A DNA stretch of 64,000 nt from an uncultured bacterium (GCA_949288485.1 CASEKC010000003.1:62001-126000), one strand, 5' to 3'. Counted from the first letter of the stretch, positions 53,194-62,361 are shown. Made by a program: numbers and translations. Notes: generated by a model from the letters alone, not told the origin.

Positions 53194-53695
53194 TAATCCA
53201 ATTAGATTGCTTTTATATATTTATAACATTCCTCTTAGAAGTCTAGTTAACGTTTTAGATGAAAAAGAAGGATACATTTATCAAAGCATAAGAAATTATG
53301 ATTTTTATCAAAAACCTTATTCTTTTATAGAAAAATTTGCAAACTTTTTAAATACAACTCAAGATTTTTTTGTTAGAAGAGATCTTAATAAATGTATTAA
53401 AGTTAATGTTTTAAATAAAATCTATTTGTTAGATTTAAAAGACTATATTATAGCTAGAGGGAAAGGAGTAATAGAAGAAAAGTTAGATAAAGAGAATAAA
53501 ACTATTTTAAGAAAGATTACTAATATTGACATTATTCAAGAAATAATAATGTCTGAAAAAAATGGATTAAATCTTTCTAAATTATTAGAAAAATATAATT
53601 ATGTAGATCAATCTAAACTTATGCTTGTTAAATCAACAAATCTTAATTATAAGAGAGAAAGTTTAGAAGAAATTTATAATTATTTTGTTAATTAA
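53165..53695 (+). CDS. HTH-like regulator R2
   Basis: 176 residues from ATG 53165, which has GGAGGT ahead; it overlaps R1 by 29 bp. N-terminal pattern I-R-L-L-L-Y-I-Y-N-I-P-L-R-S-L-V-N-V-L then F-A-N-F-L-N-T-T-Q-D-F-F resembles R1 and XRE folds. The middle D-L-K-D-Y-I-I-A-R-G matches D-F-Y-E-Y-I-I-L-R-S in R1. Two such adjacent paralogues may act as a heteromeric regulator. Confidence 0.6.
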   Translation: MRRKVEKIISNPIRLLLYIYNIPLRSLVNVLDEKEGYIYQSIRNYDFYQKPYSFIEKFANFLNTTQDFFVRRDLNKCIKVNVLNKIYLLDLKDYIIARGKGVIEEKLDKENKTILRKITNIDIIQEIIMSEKNGLNLSKLLEKYNYVDQSKLMLVKSTNLNYKRESLEEIYNYFVN

Positions 53696-53711
53696 TTGTA
53701 GAGGTAAAATT

Positions 53712-54638
53712 ATGGCTAAGTTATATGACAAATTTATTAATTTCAGTATATTAAAAACTATAATTCTTGTTATTGTATTTGGAATTATAGGTCTAATTAT
53801 TTTAGGAATTGCTGCGATTGTAACTTGGCTTTTTGCTGGTAATTTTGAAATTTATCATTTATCTTTCAATATTATCGCTTATATTTATTTAGGTATTTTA
53901 GCCATTTTACTTTTATTACTTGCTATTAAATTTATTTTAGGTGTATTTGGACTAGGAGTAATGGCAGTATCTAAAATTAGAAACTTTTCAATTAAACACA
54001 AGGAGAAAAAAATGCTAAAGAAAAAAGAAAAAGAACGCAAGAAATTAGAAAATATGAGTGAAGATGAATTATTTGACTTTATGTTTAATAATTCAGAATA
54101 TACAATTCATATTTTTACTGGCGATGAAAATACTGCAAATACAGTAGAAAAACTTTTAAAAACTGATGATGGTAAATACAGCTGGAATCAAATAGATCCT
54201 ATTGAAGAAGGTTTTGAAGGGGAAGAAGTTGATTGGTGGGGAACTAGTGATATAAAATGGCTTGAAAAAATTGTTGCAGATAATGTTCCTCATATAGACT
54301 TAGGAACACAAAAAGGTGCACCTGGAAAAATGATTGAAATTATCTCTAAAACTTTTCCTGATTTGGTTCTAGGATTTGCTTGGAATAACTTTACAAGCGG
54401 AAACTGTTATGCAGTTGTTTTAAAAAATGGTGAAATTCTTAATCAAGAACAATTTGATATGAGTAATTACCTTGACGATGAGAAAGAATTGAGTGAAAAG
54501 GAAATCGAAGAAAACTATTTAAAACTTTTTAATGATGAAGGAAAATCAATTTATGATTTTGTAGCAAAATACATCCAAGAACATCCTGAAGAATTAGAAG
54601 CATTAAAAAGAGAAAATGCTGAACAAATTAATGAATAA
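53712..54638 (+). CDS. Membrane protein with C-terminal soluble domain, 308 aa
   Basis: I start at ATG 53712, which has GTAGAGGT upstream. Two membrane helices (about 12-42 and 56-86), a basic linker (K-H-K-E-K-K-M-L-K-K-K-E-K), then a domain with D-W-W-G-T-S-D-I-K-W and F-A-W-N-N-F, which slightly resembles Api92-like ferredoxin domains. It may help anchor the secretion apparatus; no firm family. Confidence 0.6.
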   Translation: MAKLYDKFINFSILKTIILVIVFGIIGLIILGIAAIVTWLFAGNFEIYHLSFNIIAYIYLGILAILLLLLAIKFILGVFGLGVMAVSKIRNFSIKHKEKKMLKKKEKERKKLENMSEDELFDFMFNNSEYTIHIFTGDENTANTVEKLLKTDDGKYSWNQIDPIEEGFEGEEVDWWGTSDIKWLEKIVADNVPHIDLGTQKGAPGKMIEIISKTFPDLVLGFAWNNFTSGNCYAVVLKNGEILNQEQFDMSNYLDDEKELSEKEIEENYLKLFNDEGKSIYDFVAKYIQEHPEELEALKRENAEQINE

Positions 54639-54644
54639 TTCATC

Positions 54645-54685
54645 ATTTATCTGAGACGGACAAAGTTCCGTCTTTTTTTTATAAT
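54645..54685 (+). promoter_or_regulatory. Shared-type promoter P6 with a terminator inside its spacer
   Basis: ATTTATCTGAG (54645-54655), 24 nt, TATAAT (54680-54685). The spacer contains GACGGA/TCCGTC with a T run (54654-54679), a terminator for the upstream operon. Confidence 0.85.
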
Positions 54686-54715
54686 TGTGTTGATTAATTA
54701 TTAAGGAGATTTTTA

Positions 54716-56854
54716 ATGAATATTTTAGGAGCAATAAATGTTTTAGCAGCAAGCGATTCGGAAGGGATGTTCAACCGTGGTTGGGATATTATTGGAAATC
54801 TAAAGGATTTTGCTTGGGAGCTTATTTACAATTTTATAACTTTCTTGTTACAAGTTGTTTATTCAATAGAAGGTGCATTTTATTATTTAACAGGTTTAAA
54901 TGCACTAAGACCAGGTTTTGATAATATGAGTGGTATTTCAGGATTGTTGCCAACGATTGATGGCGATGGCAATTTTGACCCCGGCTTATTGATGAGAGAG
55001 TCTTCTTTTCAAAGTGCAATCTTTGTAATGTTAATTGTCGGCGTTGTTATGGCGGTTTTCTTCCTTATTTATGGAGCGTTAAAAGGTGCTTTTAATAGAG
55101 AAGGAAAAACTGCCGCAATGATAAAAATGTCCATAGCAAATACCTTAAGAGCTGTACTCTTCTTGTTGTTTGCTCCAATTGTTGTAATGTTAGTTTTAGG
55201 AACAATTACATATTGCCTGGGAATTATTTTTCAAGGATTATTTAGTGTTTTGTTAGGCACCGAAGGTTCTTCCTCATCTTCAATAGCTTATAATATTTAT
55301 AAAGCGTGTTTTTTAGGCGGAAATGGTGATTTAGCAAACTTTCAAAGTGCAGTTGAAGCTGGGAAATTTAATAATTTTCCAGACTATTTTAATAACTTAG
55401 AACAAACTAAGGACTTTTTAAATATGGCTTCTGATGATATTTGTATCGTTCAATATGCTGATCAATTTTCTATAATATTTTTCCCTTTAAAAGATTTAGT
55501 TTTAAATACTAATATTAATTTTGCGTCAAGATATTCATATGGTATTGGATTTGTTGGAGGCATATTTTCTCTTGTAGCTTTGTCTATATTAACAATAAGA
55601 GCTGGTGAAAGGTTGTTTGAGATCTTGGCAGATTATTTTTTATGTTTTCCTGCAATCTCGACAATGCCAATTGATAATGGTCAAAGATTAGGACAACGGT
55701 CTCAACTTTTTTTAGGAAGAATTATTAATTTTAGTGGTTCAGTTATTGCAATGGCTGTTTATATTTTTGTTTTAAGTTTAACACCAAAAATTTTGGGGCA
55801 ATTCGAAGCGTATAATACTGTGACAGCTATGTTTTTTAGAGGAATTCTTCTATTAGTTTTGATTATTGCTGGAGCTTACGCTTGCGTTAAAGGGGGAAAT
55901 ACAGTTGCTCAACTTATAGGTAGTGCCGCCGCAAGTGCTGAGGCTAATTCAATGCAACAAACAATGGGTTTAGCACATCTTGGTATGCATGGTCTTCAAT
56001 TAGGTGGAAGAGCCTTATCTCGCGGACTTGCAAGCGGTGTTGGCGGTGGAACTGGTGTATTTAAGAATTTAAGAGGAGCACAAACCGCTAAAACTCAACA
56101 AATGGCAGCACAGGCTTTAACTAATAAACAAAATGCTGTTTATGATCAATTGTTAAGTGGCGGAATAGGATTGGGAGCTGGTTTAGCAGTTGGCGCTGTA
56201 GCTAATAATTTAAAAAACAATGTTCCTAATCTTTCAAAAGGTGAAAACAATTCTAACAATAATGATTCAGGAAATAATGGAGGCGGAACAGCAGATGTAT
56301 CTCAAGATGCACCTACACAGCCTTTAAATAATGAAAACAATTCTAATGTAAATAGTGAAAACATATCTTCTAACCAAGGTAAGTCCCCTATGCAGGAACT
56401 AAAAGAAGGAAATAATAGTGCTTTAACAAAAAAAGAAAAGGCTAAAAATATTGCAGGAACTATATTTGGGAGCGCTACAAAATCAGCTAAAAACGCAATT
56501 TCTTCTTCAGGTAGTGTTACAGGTAAAGTAGTAGGAGGAGTTGCTGGATTTGTTGGAGGATTGGTTGGAGCTGGAGTTGGCGCATCATTAGCAGTAGCTG
56601 GGAAAGGAGTTTCCAAAGCAGGAAAAGCAACATGGAATGTTACTAAGAATATAGCTAAAAAGAGCTGGGGCGCTTATAAGAGCGAAAAAGAGATTAGAAA
56701 AGAAACTAAAAATGTTAAAAATGACAAAGATTTTAAGAGATGGGCAGAATATGAGCAAAAAGCAAATCACATTTCTAAACGATTAATTAATAAAGAAGCT
56801 AGATTTAAAGCCAAAGAAAATATTGCAAATAAAAATAAAGAAGGAGGTAAATAA
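54716..56854 (+). CDS. VirB6/TrbL-type membrane protein of the T4SS
   Basis: 712 residues. About six to seven membrane segments in the first 420 residues, with the order short helix, long periplasmic-side loop, helices as in TrbL/VirB6 proteins, then a soluble Gly/Asn/Ser-rich region and a Lys-rich end. The VirB4-like ATPase gene follows after 2 bp. It should form the inner-membrane channel of the conjugation machine. AAGGAG precedes the start. Confidence 0.8.
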   Translation: MNILGAINVLAASDSEGMFNRGWDIIGNLKDFAWELIYNFITFLLQVVYSIEGAFYYLTGLNALRPGFDNMSGISGLLPTIDGDGNFDPGLLMRESSFQSAIFVMLIVGVVMAVFFLIYGALKGAFNREGKTAAMIKMSIANTLRAVLFLLFAPIVVMLVLGTITYCLGIIFQGLFSVLLGTEGSSSSSIAYNIYKACFLGGNGDLANFQSAVEAGKFNNFPDYFNNLEQTKDFLNMASDDICIVQYADQFSIIFFPLKDLVLNTNINFASRYSYGIGFVGGIFSLVALSILTIRAGERLFEILADYFLCFPAISTMPIDNGQRLGQRSQLFLGRIINFSGSVIAMAVYIFVLSLTPKILGQFEAYNTVTAMFFRGILLLVLIIAGAYACVKGGNTVAQLIGSAAASAEANSMQQTMGLAHLGMHGLQLGGRALSRGLASGVGGGTGVFKNLRGAQTAKTQQMAAQALTNKQNAVYDQLLSGGIGLGAGLAVGAVANNLKNNVPNLSKGENNSNNNDSGNNGGGTADVSQDAPTQPLNNENNSNVNSENISSNQGKSPMQELKEGNNSALTKKEKAKNIAGTIFGSATKSAKNAISSSGSVTGKVVGGVAGFVGGLVGAGVGASLAVAGKGVSKAGKATWNVTKNIAKKSWGAYKSEKEIRKETKNVKNDKDFKRWAEYEQKANHISKRLINKEARFKAKENIANKNKEGGK

Positions 56855-56856
56855 AA

Positions 56857-59682
56857 ATGCTTAGATATTGTCCAAAAAGAATGAAAGAAAAGACCAAAAT
56901 TTTTGGTCAATTAACACTTATAGACATTGTTTTAATGTTTATTGGGCTTATAGTCGCAGTCATCATTTTAGCAATTGGAGGTTTTACTGAGGCTTTCTTA
57001 ATAAAACTTCCTTTTGCAATTATTGTATTAATTATTGCTTTCTTCTTTAATTATCCTTTAACTGGTGAGGGAAGTACTAGAATAAGAACTCATTTAAAAA
57101 ATTTCTTAAAATATGCTTTTAGAAAGAAGAAATATAATTCTTGTTGTTTATCTAAAGATCTAGGACTTGAGTTTAATGAAAAGTATGTTTTCCATAAAGG
57201 AAGAGGTATTTATTCAGTTGTTTTAGAAATTGAACCATCTTTATTTATTCTTAAAAACGAAGAAGAACAAGATGATATTATTAATAATTTAGCGAATGCT
57301 TTTCTTTATCCTTCTAAATTTACATTAATAAAAACTGACATGTTTATGAATGTTGGAACTTATTATGAAAATAACCAAGAAAAGATTAATTCTTTAGAAC
57401 CTAAAATTAATACTGATATTGCTGCTTTTAGTGAAATGAAGGTATTAAAGGAAGAGGAATATTATTTAAAAGAATATTTAACAAGACAATATACTAATCC
57501 TAAATATTTTATTATTGTCTATGATTTTAAAATCGAAAATTTAGAATCTGTTGTTTCTGATTTTATGAACCAACTTAAAATGGCTAAATTTGATTCTAAA
57601 ATTGCAAGCGATAAAGTAATTAAAAAATTATATAAAAATTATTATGACTGTATCGAAAATGAAAAAGGTGATTTAGTCACTAATGATTGGTACGAAAAAT
57701 ATAATCATGTCGTTGCTAAAGTTGGTAAAGACGAAAAAGGAAATGAAATTTTTAGAAAGTTTAAAGTTTTTAGTATCCAAAATTTACCTAGAAGAGTAAG
57801 AAATGGATGGTTAGCTGATTTAAGTAATATTAATGGTGTTAAATTAAGTTTTAAGGTAGGAAGTCCAGTTCAAGCATTAAAAATTAAAAATGTTTTAAGT
57901 GGAAGTGCTGTTGAGCTTAGAATGCAGCTTTCAAAACCAAAAAAACTCTATGAACAAGAAGAAATTGAATATCAAATTGACTGTATTAATCAACTTATCA
58001 GTGATTTAAATAATGGTAATATTCAAGTTAGAAATTGCTATGTTAATTTTTTAGTACCATTAGAAGCAGAAAAGGAATTTTTACAACAAGCTAATTTAAT
58101 GCAAATTGGAATTGATAGATTATTATTTAGACAAGCTGAAGCATATCTTAATTGTGATTTATTTAAATTCCTAAATCTCAAAGAAATGAAAGGTGTTTCT
58201 AACGAGTTTACATCAGATATTATCGCTAGTGCTTATCCATTTATTTATCCAACATTCTTCGATAAGAAAGGACAATATATTGGTGATTCAATGGGATTAC
58301 CAGTCTTCTTTGATCCATTCTATAATTTAAATGGGGATTCAAATTACCGTGTTAATGCAAATATTTCAATTACTGGAACATCAGGTGTTGGAAAATCATA
58401 TCTATCAAAAGTTATTTTGTTGAATTCAGCAACAACTGTTCAAAAAATTAGAATTTTAGATCCAGAGAATGAATATTCGATTTTAGCTAATAATTTATTT
58501 GGTAAGGTTATTAATGTTGCTGGTGGAATTGAAACAGTTAATCCACTTCAAATTTTTACTTCGATTAATGAAGATAAAAATGATGAAAAGAATGTAGTCA
58601 CTTTACATAAACAATTTTTAGAAGAATTTTTTAAAACTGCAATCAAAAGACTTCAAGATGATGATTTATTATCTTCATATTTATTTAAAGCAGTAGATGT
58701 TCTTTATTCTCGCTGGAATTATTATGACGGATGTGAATTATCTTCTAATCCAAAAGATTATCCATTAATTAAAGACTTATATTCTTTATTAGAAGAACTT
58801 TATTCTAATGAAATTCAAAAGAAAAATGAGTATGAAGCTCATTATTATAAAGAACTATTAATTTTATTATCTTCATTTATTGGAGAAGGCAATAAAGCAA
58901 AATTATGGAATAATTACACAACCTTATCTCTTGATAATAAGATTATTGTTTTTAATTTCCAATCATTATTAAATTCAGCTAATAAAAATATATCGGCTGC
59001 TCAAATGCTTTTAATAATGAAATTTTTAAATCAAGAAATCGCAATGAACAGAAATAATAATCATTTATTAAATAAAGAAGATAAAGTAATGATTATGGTT
59101 GATGAAGCTCATAATTTTATTTCTAAAGATTATCCAATTGCTTTAAATTTCCTATACAAAATGAGTAAGCAAATTAGAAAATATTTTGGTTCATTAATAA
59201 TTACAACTCAACAAATTAATGACTTTTTAGGAGGAGATGAAAATACTGCAAAACTCGCAAGAGGTATTATTGCTAACTGCCAATATTCGTTTATTTTTGG
59301 TAATCCTAACGCTGTTAATGAAGTTAAAAATCTTTATGGAGAAATCATGAATTTTACTGAAGAAGAATTGAAGATTTTAAGAGATAATCAACAAGGAACT
59401 TGTTTAATGCAACTTTCCCCGATGGTTAGATCTATTCTTAAAGTTGCTTGCATAGGCGATTCTTCGATTTATTTTAATGATAGCGATATCAAAGAAGCTT
59501 TAATTGATTCTTACAATGAAATTAGCGATATTCCATTTAATGAAACGAAAGAAGTTATTGATAATAACGAAAATGAAGAAGTGAAAGAAAAAGGTAATGA
59601 CATTGTTTTTAGAAACGATGAAATTACTATAACTAGAGAAGACTTAGAATTTCTTAAAAGTATTAAATTAAACAGTAATTAG
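56857..59682 (+). CDS. virB4: VirB4-type ATPase fused to a PrgI-like head
   Basis: 941 residues. The first 100 hold two membrane helices in a PrgI-like arrangement; the rest is a VirB4/TraE ATPase with Walker A G-T-S-G-V-G-K-S (507-514) and Walker B M-V-D-E-A-H-N-F (about 747-754). It powers assembly of the conjugation channel and pilus. Fusion of PrgI with VirB4 is known from other Gram-positive elements. No VirB8/TcpC or cell-wall hydrolase is seen in the window; they are probably beyond the right edge. Confidence 0.92.
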   Translation: MLRYCPKRMKEKTKIFGQLTLIDIVLMFIGLIVAVIILAIGGFTEAFLIKLPFAIIVLIIAFFFNYPLTGEGSTRIRTHLKNFLKYAFRKKKYNSCCLSKDLGLEFNEKYVFHKGRGIYSVVLEIEPSLFILKNEEEQDDIINNLANAFLYPSKFTLIKTDMFMNVGTYYENNQEKINSLEPKINTDIAAFSEMKVLKEEEYYLKEYLTRQYTNPKYFIIVYDFKIENLESVVSDFMNQLKMAKFDSKIASDKVIKKLYKNYYDCIENEKGDLVTNDWYEKYNHVVAKVGKDEKGNEIFRKFKVFSIQNLPRRVRNGWLADLSNINGVKLSFKVGSPVQALKIKNVLSGSAVELRMQLSKPKKLYEQEEIEYQIDCINQLISDLNNGNIQVRNCYVNFLVPLEAEKEFLQQANLMQIGIDRLLFRQAEAYLNCDLFKFLNLKEMKGVSNEFTSDIIASAYPFIYPTFFDKKGQYIGDSMGLPVFFDPFYNLNGDSNYRVNANISITGTSGVGKSYLSKVILLNSATTVQKIRILDPENEYSILANNLFGKVINVAGGIETVNPLQIFTSINEDKNDEKNVVTLHKQFLEEFFKTAIKRLQDDDLLSSYLFKAVDVLYSRWNYYDGCELSSNPKDYPLIKDLYSLLEELYSNEIQKKNEYEAHYYKELLILLSSFIGEGNKAKLWNNYTTLSLDNKIIVFNFQSLLNSANKNISAAQMLLIMKFLNQEIAMNRNNNHLLNKEDKVMIMVDEAHNFISKDYPIALNFLYKMSKQIRKYFGSLIITTQQINDFLGGDENTAKLARGIIANCQYSFIFGNPNAVNEVKNLYGEIMNFTEEELKILRDNQQGTCLMQLSPMVRSILKVACIGDSSIYFNDSDIKEALIDSYNEISDIPFNETKEVIDNNENEEVKEKGNDIVFRNDEITITREDLEFLKSIKLNSN

Positions 59683-59703
59683 ATGTGTTATAATTTGAAC
59701 ATT

Positions 59704-60510
59704 ATGAAAACGCAGTTAAAACCTATATTAAAATGGGTTGGTGGGAAAAGACAACTACTCGATAAAATTCTTCCCCTTATCCCGCAAGACATAGATACAT
59801 ATTATGAACCATTTGCTGGAGGTTTGGCTGTTCTTTTGGCACTCCAACCAAATAAAGCTGTTGTTAACGATTTAAATAGAGATTTAATTAATTTTTATAT
59901 AGATGTAAAAAATAATCCTAATGAGCTTATAAATACAATAAAAATTTTTAAGAACGAAAAAGATGAATTTTATAAAATAAGATCTATGGATAGAAACGAA
60001 GAATACTCATCCTTAGATTCTGTTATAAAGTCAGCTCGTTTTTATTATCTTAATAAAACAGCCTACAATGGTCTTTATAGAGTTAATTCTTCTGGTTTTT
60101 TTAATGCACCTTATGGGGCTTATAAAACATTTTCATTGGATGAAGATAACTTAAAAGGCGTTTCAAATTATTTTAAAAAACACAAAGTAAAGTTTTACAA
60201 TAAAAGTTATGAAAAAGTTTTAAAAAATGTCAAATGTGGTGATTTCGTTTATATAGATCCTCCATATTTTGATACTTTTACACAATATACAAAAGGACAA
60301 TTTGGTAAAGAAGAACAAATTAAATTAAAGTTGTTATGTGATGAATTAAATAAAAAAGGTGTTAAATTTTTGTTATCTAACTCAGATACTGATTTTATCA
60401 AAGATTTATATAAAAATTATAAAATTGAAAAAGTAGTTGTTAAAAGATATATTAATTGTGATGGTAAAAATAGAAATAATTTTACTGAGGTTTTAGTTAG
60501 GAATTATTAA
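59704..60510 (+). CDS. Dam-type N6-adenine DNA methyltransferase
   Basis: 268 residues from ATG 59704. Motifs: K-W-V-G-G-K-R, E-P-F-A-G-G (SAM binding), and D-P-P-Y (Asp185) for catalysis, the D12 class order seen in Dam and DpnM. The extended -10 TGTTATAAT lies at 59686-59694, so the mRNA is nearly leaderless; an in-frame ATG at 59683 would be upstream of it. Together with the next gene it forms a type II restriction-modification pair, or an element self-methylation system. Confidence 0.88.
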   Translation: MKTQLKPILKWVGGKRQLLDKILPLIPQDIDTYYEPFAGGLAVLLALQPNKAVVNDLNRDLINFYIDVKNNPNELINTIKIFKNEKDEFYKIRSMDRNEEYSSLDSVIKSARFYYLNKTAYNGLYRVNSSGFFNAPYGAYKTFSLDEDNLKGVSNYFKKHKVKFYNKSYEKVLKNVKCGDFVYIDPPYFDTFTQYTKGQFGKEEQIKLKLLCDELNKKGVKFLLSNSDTDFIKDLYKNYKIEKVVVKRYINCDGKNRNNFTEVLVRNY

Positions 60511-60512
60511 TT

Positions 60513-61007
60513 ATGGGTGAATCACAAGGCGCAACTGCTAATAAAAATGGACATATTTTAGAAGAGACGATTACTCCGGCATTAAAAGATCGTGGTTTTG
60601 TTATTGTCTCTTATAAAGATTATCTTAAAAATTTAGAATATTATAATTCTTTGGATAAGGTAGCGGTTAAACAATTTAAATTTGAAACAATTTATGAGCA
60701 ACCAGGTAAAACTGAATATGTTTTATTAGGCAAAAAGATAAAGGAACCTATACGTATTGAATGTAAACGGCAACAAAGTGCTGGTTCCGTTGATGAAAAA
60801 TTTCCATATATGTATCTTAATGCAGTTCAAAAATATCCAGAAAATATAATCTTTTTTGTTGTAGATGGAAGTGGATATAAAAAAGGATCTCGTGAGTGGA
60901 TTGAGAAAAGAATCAAAGAAAATTGGTTAAATGACAAAGGAAAAACTATTAAACTTTTTTATTTGTCTGAAATAATTAAATTCATTAATACCAATTTTAA
61001 AGATTAA
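60513..61007 (+). CDS. Putative PD-(D/E)xK restriction endonuclease
   Basis: 164 residues. The core I-R-I-E-C-K-R-Q (Glu83, Lys85) after a beta hairpin, followed by a helix with Y-P-E-N-I-I-F-F-V-V-D, matches the second half of a PD-(D/E)xK fold; the first acidic residue is less clear. It starts 2 bp after the methylase, the classic type II layout. Recognition site unknown; GATC is possible from the methylase class. It could instead be a solitary nuclease. Confidence 0.7.
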   Translation: MGESQGATANKNGHILEETITPALKDRGFVIVSYKDYLKNLEYYNSLDKVAVKQFKFETIYEQPGKTEYVLLGKKIKEPIRIECKRQQSAGSVDEKFPYMYLNAVQKYPENIIFFVVDGSGYKKGSREWIEKRIKENWLNDKGKTIKLFYLSEIIKFINTNFKD

Positions 61008-61129
61008 TATTAATTGATATCTTTTTAATCGTGTTATGATATTATATTGTTATTATTATAATATTATGTTATAATAAATTTAAACAAAAAGTATTGTTAA
61101 ATATTTTTTATGTAGAAGAAGGTAGCATG

Positions 61130-61357
61130 ATGGATGAATATACTAGAAGTGATTTTATAGATGATTCGATTGTCATTGATTTTGAAATAACAAAAGATTT
61201 ATGGTGGGAAATTCAAGAATATGAAAAAGCTATAAATAACAAAGAATGGTGTGTCGCCGAAGATATTAATGCAAACATGTGGGTTATTTTAAAAAACACG
61301 CTCGAAAAATATTCTAAAGACGAAATTTCAAAAATAAAGGAGAAATATAAAATATGA
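61130..61357 (+). CDS. Small partner protein of HipA-like kinase, module 2
   Basis: 75 residues, acidic, Trp-rich (L-W-W-E-I-Q-E-Y-E-K-A). I start at ATG 61130, seven bases after AGAAGG. Its stop overlaps the kinase start as ATGA, so the two are coupled. Size, charge and place match the partner gene of module 1 although the sequences are not clearly alike. The upstream region carries the 10-mer ATGATATTAT (61036-61045). Confidence 0.6.
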   Translation: MDEYTRSDFIDDSIVIDFEITKDLWWEIQEYEKAINNKEWCVAEDINANMWVILKNTLEKYSKDEISKIKEKYKI

Positions 61358-62358
61358 TAAGAGATTTCGATATAATTAATTGTAATGATTTGGAAAAAAC
61401 GTATGGAACTTTTCATGGTAGAGCTGGTGCTAAATGGGAAGTTGTTTTAAAGAATGAATTATATATCATGAAGTTTCCTAACAATATTAAAAATATGAAA
61501 AAAGTAGAAATTAGTTATTCAACTGCTCCTTTAAGTGAATTTTTAGGCTCCCATATTTACGAAATTTTAGGTTTTGAAACACATAAAACATATCTTGGAT
61601 ATTATTATGATAAATTAGTGGTGTTATGTAAAAATTTTGATCCAAATAGAAATCTATTGCATGAATTTGGTGAAATAAAAAATCATGTAAGTTCGACAAA
61701 TACTGATAGTTTTGTCGACAGCAACGACACAACTCTTAGTGATATTCTTAAAACAATTGATGAATCGGAAATATTGCAAAACAAAGAAGAAATTAAAGAA
61801 CGTTTTCGGGATATGTTTGTAATAGATGCTTTTATTAATAATAGCGATAGAAACAATGGTAACTGGGGATTATTATATGATGAAACTAATCCAAAAAAAC
61901 AAAAAATAGCTCCAGTTTATGACAATGGGAATAGTTTTAATAATAAATTAAGCGTTGAGCAAATAAAAAAAAGATTATCCGATGAAAATGAACTAATAAA
62001 TTCTTCTTATAGAACACTTATTAGTGTTTTTAAAAACAATGAAGGGAAAAATATAAAACCCTTTTATATGATTAAAGAAAAAGAAAACGATGATTTAAAT
62101 AAAGCAATCTTAAGAAATGTTCCGAAAATTTGTAATAAATTTGATGAAATTTGTGAATTTATTGATTTAATACCAAATGCAACTAAAACTGGATTACCTA
62201 TAGTTTCAGATGTTTATAAAATCTTTATAAAATCTACTTTATCAAGACGTTTAGAAGATGTTTTGATACCAGTTTATGAAGATCTAAAAGAACTACAAGA
62301 AATCAACAAATGTTCAAAAGGACTTATAAAAGATAATGATGGTGGAATGACTATGTGA
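61354..62358 (+). CDS. HipA-like Ser/Thr kinase, module 2
   Basis: 334 residues. Catalytic loop N-N-S-D-R-N-N-G-N-W-G (Asp165), metal motif Y-D-N-G. Compared with module 1, the His of D-R-H is Asn, and the Cys of D-C-G is Asn. The blocks A-P-L-S-E-F-L-G-S-H-I-Y-E-I-L-G and T-Y-L-G match S-E-Y-L-G-S-E-I-F and T-Y-L-G in module 1, so the two are paralogues. Role probably in maintenance of the element or in defence. Confidence 0.75.
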   Translation: MIRDFDIINCNDLEKTYGTFHGRAGAKWEVVLKNELYIMKFPNNIKNMKKVEISYSTAPLSEFLGSHIYEILGFETHKTYLGYYYDKLVVLCKNFDPNRNLLHEFGEIKNHVSSTNTDSFVDSNDTTLSDILKTIDESEILQNKEEIKERFRDMFVIDAFINNSDRNNGNWGLLYDETNPKKQKIAPVYDNGNSFNNKLSVEQIKKRLSDENELINSSYRTLISVFKNNEGKNIKPFYMIKEKENDDLNKAILRNVPKICNKFDEICEFIDLIPNATKTGLPIVSDVYKIFIKSTLSRRLEDVLIPVYEDLKELQEINKCSKGLIKDNDGGMTM

Positions 62359-62361
62359 TTT

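Noticed and set aside
56302-56770. Minus-strand frames opposite the VirB6-like C-terminus
   Set aside because: Low-complexity shadows of the Gly/Ala-rich coding strand without start signals.
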